From: Flavobacteriaceae bacterium D16 | GTDB taxonomy: Bacteria > Bacteroidota > Bacteroidia > Flavobacteriales > Flavobacteriaceae | Reading direction: 5' to 3' | Assembly (NCBI GenBank): GCA_021295155.1 | Contig: JAJTJC010000035.1 | Coordinates: 930,001 to 994,000, forward strand | Length of the DNA: 64,000 nt | Shown here: positions 57,767 through 64,000 of the stretch, one piece after another | Numbering within the stretch: position 1 is the stretch's first letter | Layout of the letters: every line of letters starts with the position of its first letter | Program-made: the position numbers and the translations under genes | Notes under the pieces: model-generated | Databases searched by the model: none | What the model was told of the DNA's origin: nothing | What the model saw: only the letters and a program-made list of their open reading frames with translations

Positions 57767-57919
57767 ATGAAGCCTGTACTGTTCCAAAGTTTGGCCTGGC
57801 TAAACAAGAAGCTCCTTCCCTCCTATTCCAAAAAAGGATTAGACCTTTCCAAAGCATCTAAAATGCAGATGGCTATTATTGGCTGGCGCTACTATTGCAC
57901 TACCCGTGCCTTAGATTAG
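57767..57919 (+). CDS. 50-residue basic small protein, conserved in flavobacteria (from memory)
   Basis: Fifty codons: start MKPVLFQSLAWLNKKLLPSY, middle DLSKASKMQMAIIGWRYYCT, end TRALD. The pattern LNK.LLPS...LDL.KA.K.Q.A.IGWRY..T..ALD matches small proteins I recall beside apt in flavobacterial genomes; some databases label them SsrA-binding, without basis. It overlaps the apt stop tail to tail by four bases. Confidence 0.65.
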   Translation: MKPVLFQSLAWLNKKLLPSYSKKGLDLSKASKMQMAIIGWRYYCTTRALD

Positions 57920-58428
57920 AAATTCATTAAAGCCTTAGCGGAGTAACCTTCCAGCTGTTTCCTCCCCTGGAGGAAGTCCAACTCAAGCAGGAAATGGCAT
58001 AAGACCACTTCTCCTCCCAGCGACTCCACAAGCTCACAGGTAGCCTTGGCGGTCCCTCCTGTGGCCAGCACGTCATCATGGATCAGGACGCGGTCTCCTT
58101 TCACTATGCTGTCTGAATGTATTTCCAGGGTATCGCTACCATACTCCAGGGCGTAGGTACGACTAATTTTATCTGCAGGCAGCTTACCCACTTTACGGAC
58201 GGGAACAAATCCGGCCCCCAGCTCAAAAGCCAGCAGCGGGGCAAAGAAGAACCCCCTGCTTTCAATACCGATTACCTTGTCCACCGGTTGGTCTCCCACC
58301 ATATCAATCATGGCCCGGGTTGCGGTTTGAAAAGCCAGTTGGTCCTTGAGTAAAGGACTGATGTCTTTAAATACTATTCCTTTTTCAGGAAAATCCTGAA
58401 TATCCCTTACGTATGTTTTAAATTCCAT
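57916..58428 (-). CDS. apt: Adenine phosphoribosyltransferase
   Basis: A 170-residue PRTase that turns adenine and PRPP into AMP (purine salvage). PRPP motif VLIHDDVLATGGTAKAT; hood and dimer motifs YVRDIQDFPEKGIVFKDISPLL and GIESRGFFFAPLLA. Length is typical. It is divergent from tRNA-Arg. Confidence 0.96.
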   Translation of the reverse strand: MEFKTYVRDIQDFPEKGIVFKDISPLLKDQLAFQTATRAMIDMVGDQPVDKVIGIESRGFFFAPLLAFELGAGFVPVRKVGKLPADKISRTYALEYGSDTLEIHSDSIVKGDRVLIHDDVLATGGTAKATCELVESLGGEVVLCHFLLELDFLQGRKQLEGYSAKALMNF

Positions 58429-58444
58429 TATGATCCTGCTTATG

Positions 58445-58475
58445 TTGCCTTAAAATTAAAAAAGAAATATATTTG
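58445..58475 (+). promoter_or_regulatory. Promoter of tRNA-Arg
   Basis: TTG (58445-58447), 20 bases, TATATTTG (58468-58475); the tRNA begins 31 bases later. Confidence 0.6.
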
Positions 58476-58505
58476 CACCCCATTGCACTCAAGCAATATA
58501 AAAAA

Positions 58506-58579
58506 GGCCTCCTAGCTCAACTGAATAGAGCACTTGATTACGGCTCAAGAGGTTACAGGTTTGAATCCTGTGGAGGTCA
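58506..58579 (+). tRNA. tRNA-Arg (anticodon ACG)
   Basis: 74 bases. Acceptor GGCCTCC (58506-58512) pairs with GGAGGTC (58572-58578), one G-T pair; discriminator A. D-arm GCTC/GAGC, anticodon stem CTTGA/TCAAG with loop TTACGGC (anticodon ACG), T-arm ACAGG/CCTGT with loop TTTGAAT. CCA is not encoded. Confidence 0.97.
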
Positions 58580-58582
58580 CTT
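58564..58582 (+). repeat. Direct repeat copy 1 (3' end of tRNA-Arg)
   Basis: AATCCTGTGGAGGTCACTT, from the T-loop to three bases past the discriminator. An identical copy is at 58732-58750. Looks like an integrase att core. Confidence 0.75.
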
Positions 58583-58589
58583 AAGAATG

Positions 58590-58617
58590 AAAAGCTCACC
58601 TAAAGGTGGGCTTTTTT
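58590..58617 (+). terminator. Terminator of tRNA-Arg
   Basis: AAAAGCTCACC (58590-58600), loop TAAA, GGTGGGCTTTT (58605-58615), then T. The right arm can instead pair with AAAATAAAAAAGC at 58657-58669. Confidence 0.85.
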
Positions 58618-58731
58618 ATTTTAAACGAGATTCGAGCTTGCTCGGAAATCGAAGTGAAAATAAAAAAGCTGCCAAATCGCAGATTTGGAGCTTTTCATTT
58701 AGACTACGGAGCTTATTCAGGATCATGAAAT

Positions 58732-58750
58732 AATCCTGTGGAGGTCACTT
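58732..58750 (+). repeat. Direct repeat copy 2 (displaced tRNA 3' end)
   Basis: Identical 19 bases to the tRNA-Arg end, 168 bases downstream, with no complete tRNA in front. It is followed by its own terminator, as if an original tRNA end had been pushed away. Confidence 0.75.
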
Positions 58751-58760
58751 CATTTAAAGC

Positions 58761-58792
58761 AACCCCTTGATAAACAAGGGGTTTTCTTTTTA
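58761..58792 (+). terminator. Second terminator, after the tRNA-end copy
   Basis: AACCCCTTG (58761-58769), loop ATAAA, CAAGGGGTT (58775-58783), then TTCTTTTTATT. Confidence 0.85.
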
Positions 58793-59119
58793 TTGTGCCC
58801 AAATTTGAGTCCAAAACAAATCCCATGTCCGGCTGTTTTCATTAAGGATTGCAATTAGTAAAAGTTGGTTGGTTAGTTGGTGATAATGGAGAATCTACAC
58901 TGAATTCAAAACAATCAATTACATTAACTACGTTCCACCCACTTATATTCTGATTAAAATCGGAAGTTGGAATGTTAGTAGTGTAACAAATATGAATAGA
59001 ATGTTTTTATCCAGTATTATATTCATCCTCAACATAATGCTTTTTAATCAAAAGGTAAAGTCTCTTGATAGTTAGTATACACGTGGAATTTATTACCTTT
59101 TGCCTAAACTAATCTTACA

Positions 59120-59935
59120 ATGGCTAATCCAAAAAATGGATTCAAATATCTAACACCTGAAGCCCTAACTCTTGGTTATATTGTTTTGGTGTGCCTTGGA
59201 TATCTGGAAAAGGCTATATTCTATAGTAGGTTTGGTATAGAAATATGGCAATACTTAAATCTCCAAGAGTATTTATTGTTCTTCATACCTATAGGGTCAA
59301 GTATTCTTGTTTCAGTTGGTTTTTTTACTGGATTCATACTGACAATGATTATTGTGGGTAGAGTACTTAACTATGAGGTAATCAGTTCACAAGACGATAA
59401 GGAGGTAGAACATAAACCAAGAGCAAAGAAGAACTGGAAAACAAATATTTTTCAATCCAAAATAATAAGAATTATAAGGAGAGTTTTGGTTTGGGTTATG
59501 TTCTTAGTCCCACTATTTCTTTTAGCCCTCTTCGTTTTTACCAATCACACTGATTTGATACCAGGTAATTTTTATAGTGGAACCATATCAATTTGGGCTT
59601 TTATTTTGTTGTTAATGGGGTTTGTTCAAACAATAGTTGTAAAAGAGGGGATAGAATCACGCAGTCTAATTACTATTGGGGCTTTAGTTTTCGTAATACT
59701 TGTAGTTTATTCAATCAAGTCTGATCTCTACGAAAAAATCATTAATGGAAAGCCACCCCAAACAATAGAAATTCATACTGAAGATTCCCTTTTAAAATCT
59801 GACAATGTTACAGTATATCTTGGAAAAACAACTGATTACATATTTCTTCGAAAACTATCCGAAAATGAAAACATAATTGTTCCGATGAAGGAAGTAAAAA
59901 AAATGACTATTAAGGACATAGAATACCAAAAATAA
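59120..59935 (+). CDS. Multi-pass membrane protein of unknown function
   Basis: A 271-residue protein with about five membrane helices (near 14-34, 48-82, 118-142, 153-175, 181-200) and a C-terminal soluble part of about 65 residues (VTVYLGKTTDYIFLRKLSEN). No family recognised. A/T-rich codon use unlike the neighbours before the tRNA. It lies in the accessory zone after tRNA-Arg. Its C-terminal part may be a small beta domain. Confidence 0.65.
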   Translation: MANPKNGFKYLTPEALTLGYIVLVCLGYLEKAIFYSRFGIEIWQYLNLQEYLLFFIPIGSSILVSVGFFTGFILTMIIVGRVLNYEVISSQDDKEVEHKPRAKKNWKTNIFQSKIIRIIRRVLVWVMFLVPLFLLALFVFTNHTDLIPGNFYSGTISIWAFILLLMGFVQTIVVKEGIESRSLITIGALVFVILVVYSIKSDLYEKIINGKPPQTIEIHTEDSLLKSDNVTVYLGKTTDYIFLRKLSENENIIVPMKEVKKMTIKDIEYQK

Positions 59936-60106
59936 TCCCAAGTTTAAATCAATCAGATCTATCGACATTTTCAATTTAGGATATAAAGGGGAAAAAATTA
60001 ATGTTCGTAATAGTTGGTCGGATTAAATCATAATTTTCATCATAACTTGAATAAATATTTTACTTAGGTCAATTGATCCCTGTGGTCCTGTCCAAAATGA
60101 TCTGCT

Positions 60107-61159
60107 ATGAAATTAAAATTCCTTGATGTGCAAAATTGTCGTGCACTTTTACCTGATTCTGATGGGCTTCCCACTCTGCAAAAACTCGATGAGTGCCTGG
60201 AAGAAATAAACAATGAGTATCCAGGGTCTATTAAGGCGTTAATTAAAACGAATGAGAAGAGCATGATTGGTTTTAAAGGAAGTAAAAGACTTTGCATCTC
60301 TCATATAAAGATTGCTCAGGGAGTTGACTTTCAGGAAAGGGTGATCAACACCAGAGCAATATTTGAGGATAGACCCTACCCTGCCGAATTCATGATAGTA
60401 CAATTCTTTGGAAATAGAATCTCCCAAAAGATTATTGTTCCCTTGCAATATTTACTCAAAGGTTGGGGAAATGGCAGGGAAGGTCATCAATGTTATATGC
60501 ATTACGTTTCACATAACATGGACAAAAAGGTTAACATGGAGACAATGCAATGGAAGGATTCAGATTCAGATAATTATTACTATGCAGGAATCACCGGTCG
60601 AGACTGGCTTAAACGTTTAAATGAGCACATAGGAGAAATGCGTAGGGGTAGTGCCAAGAGTTTCCATAAGGCTTGGCGTGAAAGTTGGGGCGTAAGCAAT
60701 GTTCAGTTCTCGTCGTACTTAAGAGAAATCAACCTGTCCTATGAAGAGGCTATGGATTGGGAGGAAATAATGGTTGATAGTCTTGGTAAAGACGGAAATT
60801 GCCTTAATATGATTCCTGGCGGTTTTAAGGGGTTAAAGTTCCTTCATGAACATAGAATAACTGATCGTGTAAAAATTCCTCTCAAGGAAAGAGACAGGGC
60901 AATTGCGAAATATGCAAAGCAAAATCCGAGGAAAGGGATACCAAATCCATTTATTGCAGAACTTTGGAAAGATGACGAATATTACCTTAAAATAATTGAA
61001 GCAAGGCCAAAAACCTTATCACATGAGCAGGTGATTTTGATACGGGAGTTGCATAAGAAAGGTTACTCTTTAGAACAAATTACTAAAGAAGTAGAGGCTA
61101 TAAATCAAAGGCAAGTGAAGAGAGTAATTGAAGGTAAAACCTATAGACGATATCACTAA
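60107..61159 (+). CDS. GIY-YIG nuclease-like protein with C-terminal HTH
   Basis: A 350-residue protein. GIY-YIG-like core about 156-240: YYYAGITGRDWLKRLNEH (Tyr157-159, G161, R165/R170), then AMDWEEIMVD with candidate catalytic Glu219/220, and CLNMIPGG. The C-terminal part 303-345 (LSHEQVILIRELHKKGYSLEQITKE) looks like a helix-turn-helix. The N-terminal 120 residues match nothing I know. The set resembles homing or mobile-element nucleases. It is A/T-rich and single, 170 bases after the previous gene. Confidence 0.6.
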   Translation: MKLKFLDVQNCRALLPDSDGLPTLQKLDECLEEINNEYPGSIKALIKTNEKSMIGFKGSKRLCISHIKIAQGVDFQERVINTRAIFEDRPYPAEFMIVQFFGNRISQKIIVPLQYLLKGWGNGREGHQCYMHYVSHNMDKKVNMETMQWKDSDSDNYYYAGITGRDWLKRLNEHIGEMRRGSAKSFHKAWRESWGVSNVQFSSYLREINLSYEEAMDWEEIMVDSLGKDGNCLNMIPGGFKGLKFLHEHRITDRVKIPLKERDRAIAKYAKQNPRKGIPNPFIAELWKDDEYYLKIIEARPKTLSHEQVILIRELHKKGYSLEQITKEVEAINQRQVKRVIEGKTYRRYH

Positions 61160-61236
61160 ATTAGGTTTATTAGAAATTACATTATTCGTCTATTCTGATA
61201 ATTAAAAGACCTGATACTATTGTTTTAAACTCTCAT

Positions 61237-62151
61237 TTGAAAAATTCTATCCTAGTGAAGAATATCGAGCTCAATAATACCGCTTATAGTTTAGTAACCA
61301 ATTTCAGGAACGACCCGCGTATGAGGGCTTTGTTCAACCAGCTGACAGAAGCTACCTATGGATTCAATTTTGAATTCTGGTATGATGCCGGTTTCTGGGG
61401 CGATCAATACATCCCGTATTCCCTGGTGCACGACGACAAAATAGTATCCAATGTTTCGATCAGTAAAATGGAATTCCTAATCGAAAATGAGAAAAAAACA
61501 GGTGTCCAGATTGGTACGGTTATGACGAACCAGGACTACCGCCATCGTGGACTCAATAAATTCCTGATGGAAGAGGTATTAAACGAATGGAAAGGCAGGG
61601 TTGATTTTATCTATCTTTTTGCAAATAACACAGTTCTTGATTTCTATCCGAAGTTCAACTTCGAGAGGGTAGCTGAATGCCAATACTCCAAATTATTAAA
61701 CGCTTCAAACACTTTGGCATCAGTTAAAAAACTAAATGTAGATGATCAAAAGGACAGGGAATTATTGGTCCGTACCATAAATAGTTCTGTTCCAATCGCT
61801 AAAGTAGCCATGCAAAACAATACGGATCTAATAATGTTTTACTGCCTGTCGTTTATGAGAAACAGTATTTATTACCTCGAAGAGCTCAAGGCTGTGGTGC
61901 TGGCAGACATAGAAGATGAGACCCTGCAGTTGAACGATGTGTATTCCAAAGATCGGGTAGACCTTAATGAGGTTATACAGTTGATAAGTGATAAAACGAT
62001 CAAAAGAGTGGTGTTGGGATTTACTCCTTTGGACACGGACGGCTTCCGGAAAAACCTCTTAGAACCGGAGGATGTACTGTTCGTTTATAAAGACCATGCA
62101 GAATTTTTTAAGAACAGGTCCTGGAGGTTTCCGGTGCTATCCCACGCTTGA
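61237..62151 (+). CDS. Large GNAT-family N-acetyltransferase
   Basis: A 304-residue GNAT with a first acetyltransferase half. VQIGTVMTNQDYRHRGLNKFLMEEVLNEW (about 90-118) has the acetyl-CoA loop YRHRGLNK; IYLFANNTVLDFYPKFNFERV is the next strand. A second half about 170-304 resembles a degenerate GNAT repeat. Substrate unknown. Starts at a TTG at 61237 or a GTG at 61255. No ATG is near. Confidence 0.75.
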   Translation: MKNSILVKNIELNNTAYSLVTNFRNDPRMRALFNQLTEATYGFNFEFWYDAGFWGDQYIPYSLVHDDKIVSNVSISKMEFLIENEKKTGVQIGTVMTNQDYRHRGLNKFLMEEVLNEWKGRVDFIYLFANNTVLDFYPKFNFERVAECQYSKLLNASNTLASVKKLNVDDQKDRELLVRTINSSVPIAKVAMQNNTDLIMFYCLSFMRNSIYYLEELKAVVLADIEDETLQLNDVYSKDRVDLNEVIQLISDKTIKRVVLGFTPLDTDGFRKNLLEPEDVLFVYKDHAEFFKNRSWRFPVLSHA

Positions 62152-62225
62152 AATAAGACCGGTTTGAATTAAAAGTCCAGCATTACATGGTAGAACATTA
62201 ATAAATCCAATTTTAGAGCCTTTAT

Positions 62226-62795
62226 ATGATCTACATCATCAGCGGAAGTTCACGATCCGGGAAAACCATAGTTGCTAAAAAACTAATGCTGCAAATTAAC
62301 ATTCCTTACCTGTCATTGGACTGGCTTGTTATGGGTTTTACCAATGGCATCCCGGAATATGGTATTCATGACAAATTATGGCCGGATGAAATTGCTGAAA
62401 AGGTGTGGGATTATTTGGAAGCCATGCTCGAAAGTATGATATGGTCCGGCGCAGACGTAATTATTGAAGGCGAAGCTATACTTCCAGAATTGATAAGCAG
62501 GTTTTCAAAGAAACACCCTAAGCTGATTAAAATTTGTTATGTAGGTTATTCCAACATCAGTATTGAGCAAAAAGTAAAAGAGATTTATCAGTATAGCAAG
62601 GGTAAAAACGATTGGTTAACAAAAGAATCTAAAGCGTATATTGAAGATCACACCGCCAATATGATAACTTATTCCAAGCGGATAGAAAAAGCCTGTAAAA
62701 AATATGGCCTTCACTATTTTGATACGTCTGACAATTTCACGGAAACTCTGGATAAGGTTATAGCGTATCTGTTAAAAAATCCTCTGGGAAAGTAA
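62226..62795 (+). CDS. P-loop kinase-like protein
   Basis: A 189-residue protein. Walker A is SGSSRSGKTIVAKKL at residue 6. Next LSLDWLVMGFTNG holds an Asp in a Walker-B-like or substrate site, and DVIIEGEAILP. It fits the adenylate-kinase-like nucleotide or small-molecule kinases. Substrate unknown. It is between two GNAT genes. Confidence 0.75.
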   Translation: MIYIISGSSRSGKTIVAKKLMLQINIPYLSLDWLVMGFTNGIPEYGIHDKLWPDEIAEKVWDYLEAMLESMIWSGADVIIEGEAILPELISRFSKKHPKLIKICYVGYSNISIEQKVKEIYQYSKGKNDWLTKESKAYIEDHTANMITYSKRIEKACKKYGLHYFDTSDNFTETLDKVIAYLLKNPLGK

Positions 62796-62910
62796 TGGAA
62801 TTGGTTTTCCAATAAGGGATCAAATTTGAAAGGAAGATATTGTAAAAAAATAAAAAAAAGATACCGTAATTAAATTATAAAAACGCTTTGCAGCAATATT
62901 AAAACAGATA

Positions 62911-63465
62911 GTGGATATTAAACTTCAAACTAAAAGATTGTTTATCACACCCGTTTGCCTGGCCGACTTGGATAAAATACATGAATTGCATTCCCTGCCC
63001 GAAACCGATAGATTCAATACCTTGGGAATACCAGAAAGTTTAAGTCAAACTAAAGAACTAGTTAGAGGTTGGATTGCCAAGAACAATGATCAGGAAAATA
63101 AATATTTCACTTTTAAAATAGCACTAGCAGAAAGTCGAAAATTTATCGGCTTGATTGCCTTGAACTTAGGTCTGCCGAAATATAAAAATGCTGAAGTCTG
63201 GTATAAATTGCATTCGGATTTCTGGAATAAAGGATATGCAACAGAAGCCTTAAATAAAATTTTAGAATTCGGATTTAGTGAACTCAAATTACATCGAATT
63301 GAGGCCGGATGCGCAGTACAAAATCTAGGTAGTATTCGGGTCCTGGAAAAAGTAGGAATGATCAGAGAGGGCAGAAAAAGAAAAGTGTTACCCCTAAAAG
63401 ACGGCTGGTCCGACAATTTTCACTACGCCATGCTATCAACTGATTTTAAAAAACAACATGAATAG
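62911..63465 (+). CDS. GNAT-family acetyltransferase, RimJ/RimL type
   Basis: A 184-residue acetyltransferase. Start LQTKRLFITPVCLADLDKIHELH, then VWYKLHSDFWNKGYATEALNKILEFGF (about 90-116, acetyl-CoA loop), HRIEAGCAVQNLGSIRVLEKVGM, and REGRKRK. This is the RimJ/RimL layout for N-terminal or antibiotic acetylation. Substrate unknown. GTG start at 62911. Confidence 0.88.
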   Translation: MDIKLQTKRLFITPVCLADLDKIHELHSLPETDRFNTLGIPESLSQTKELVRGWIAKNNDQENKYFTFKIALAESRKFIGLIALNLGLPKYKNAEVWYKLHSDFWNKGYATEALNKILEFGFSELKLHRIEAGCAVQNLGSIRVLEKVGMIREGRKRKVLPLKDGWSDNFHYAMLSTDFKKQHE

Positions 63466-63467
63466 CA

Positions 63468-63542
63468 ATGGAAATCACAATTAGATCTGACGCTTACACG
63501 GAACTGTTGTATGTAATTCAAACCCCTCCAAATAAAACATGA
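63468..63542 (+). CDS. Short ORF overlapping the next start
   Basis: A 24-codon ORF, start MEITIRSDAYTELLYVIQ. Its TGA overlaps the ATG of the next gene (ATGA). It may be a truncated GNAT-like gene start or a leader. Not certain to be expressed. Confidence 0.3.
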   Translation: MEITIRSDAYTELLYVIQTPPNKT

Positions 63543-64000
63543 AGCTATCCAAGGAAAATTTTACAAAAGCAAAGGACTTTATATTAACCAATGCCAGAAT
63601 GATAGAAAGGCGTTTGTTTCAATTTCATTTTGAAAATGATAGTCCGGAAGGGGTTTTTCATGCAGTTTATGCCTATCGAAACGCTGATGGCGGTTTTGGC
63701 CATGGAATGGAACCGGATACAGCCTCCCCGGAAAGTCAGCCGCTCTTTAGTATTATGGCCCTTGAAACACTGGACGAAGTGGGCTATCTCACCAAAGACA
63801 TCATTTTAAATGATTTTATGCCCTATTTTGAGAGCATAACGACAGATAAAGGCGGCATCCCATGGATGTTGCTCCCTAAAAGCGATTATCCCTGTGCAGA
63901 TCACTTTAGAACTGTAAAAGAATGGGCAGCTTTGAGTACTACTGCACCCCTATTGGGCATGCTTGAGAAGTACAATATTGAGATTCCCTGGATGCCAAAA
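63539..64000 (+). CDS. Toroid-fold protein (prenyltransferase/terpene cyclase-like), cut by window end
   Basis: The first 154 residues of a longer protein. The segment AVYAYRNADGGFGHGMEPDTASPESQPL contains a QDGGF-like repeat (NADGGFGHG), typical of alpha/alpha toroid folds as in prenyltransferase or squalene cyclase repeats. No signal peptide. Function unknown. The true end is beyond the window. Confidence 0.65.
   Translation, partial: MKLSKENFTKAKDFILTNARMIERRLFQFHFENDSPEGVFHAVYAYRNADGGFGHGMEPDTASPESQPLFSIMALETLDEVGYLTKDIILNDFMPYFESITTDKGGIPWMLLPKSDYPCADHFRTVKEWAALSTTAPLLGMLEKYNIEIPWMPK

Larger units (their letters stand above)
58618..59119 (+). other. Non-coding region after tRNA-Arg
   Basis: About 500 bases with no gene. 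It has a hairpin at 58664-58695 (AAAAGCT, CCAAATC / GATTTGG, AGCTTTT), the second tRNA-end copy, a terminator at 58761-58790, then A/T-rich sequence with no visible motif up to the membrane protein gene. Confidence 0.6.

Noticed and set aside
58473-58733. 86-codon ORF across the tRNA-Arg
   Set aside because: It runs through a clear tRNA gene and its terminator; the frame is accidental.
62152-62910. Integron attC sites between the GNAT and kinase genes
   Set aside because: The gaps have only a 5-bp hairpin and no attC core sequences.

Overview
The window looks like chromosomal DNA of a Bacteroidota bacterium, most likely a (marine) member of the Flavobacteriaceae. The basis is a set of lineage-typical genes: a DUF3276 PUR-like protein, a DnaJ with only two CxxCxGxG repeats, a cyclophilin-FKBP fusion, a type III glutamine synthetase, M56 peptidases with a plug-like tail, and MnmD/DUF4920 next to ilvE. 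Promoter-like TAnnTTTG boxes are common, ribosome binding sites are weak, and the tRNA has no encoded CCA. No species assignment is attempted.

Layout. 1-6.1 kb: 3' end of a FecA-like TonB receptor, HMG-CoA lyase, quinone-linked dihydroorotate dehydrogenase, peptidase T. 6.2-10.4 kb: nusB-DUF1573-yajC on the minus strand, then an ABC exporter and a DUF3276 protein on the plus strand. 10.4-20.2 kb: M14 peptidase, PlsC-like acyltransferase, redoxins, a DinB-fold thiol transferase, a dual-family immunophilin, M28 peptidase and PPK2. 20.3-28.2 kb: an overlapping five-gene operon (ABC ATPase, ABC-2 permease, MscS, DUF6268 protein, HTH-less sigma-54 activator), preceded by grpE-dnaJ. 28.3-32.7 kb: SDR epimerase, mnmD, DUF4920 lipoprotein, ilvE, MazG-like pyrophosphatase and small membrane proteins. 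32.7-36.1 kb: crcB, then a nitrogen module glnK-amt-porin. 36.1-45 kb: DUF1684 lipoprotein, a serine-less hydrolase-like protein, Lrp regulator, fused acyl-CoA mutase (IcmF type), purU and a PfkB kinase. 45.5-54 kb: glnIII-purM-Rieske-apbE-prfA-pyrF on the minus strand, with glnII diverging from glnIII. 54-58.4 kb: Ca/Na antiporter, a BlaI-M56 sensor pair, two very small genes and apt. 58.5 kb to the end: tRNA-Arg(ACG) with a duplicated 3' end, followed by accessory genes (unknown membrane protein, GIY-YIG nuclease with HTH, two GNATs, a P-loop kinase and a partial toroid-fold protein).

The strongest new signal is regulatory. The glnK-amt and glnII promoters each carry two copies of a 20-bp box, ACCCC-N10-GGGGT (the glnII proximal copy is only a half site). 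In both, the proximal box centre lies 26.5 bp upstream of the TAnnTTTG element and a second box lies 52-53 bp further up. This suggests one unknown nitrogen regulator acting on both promoters. A second regulatory module is a pair of ACTA-N6-TAGT dyads, 20 bp apart, in front of blaI-M56.
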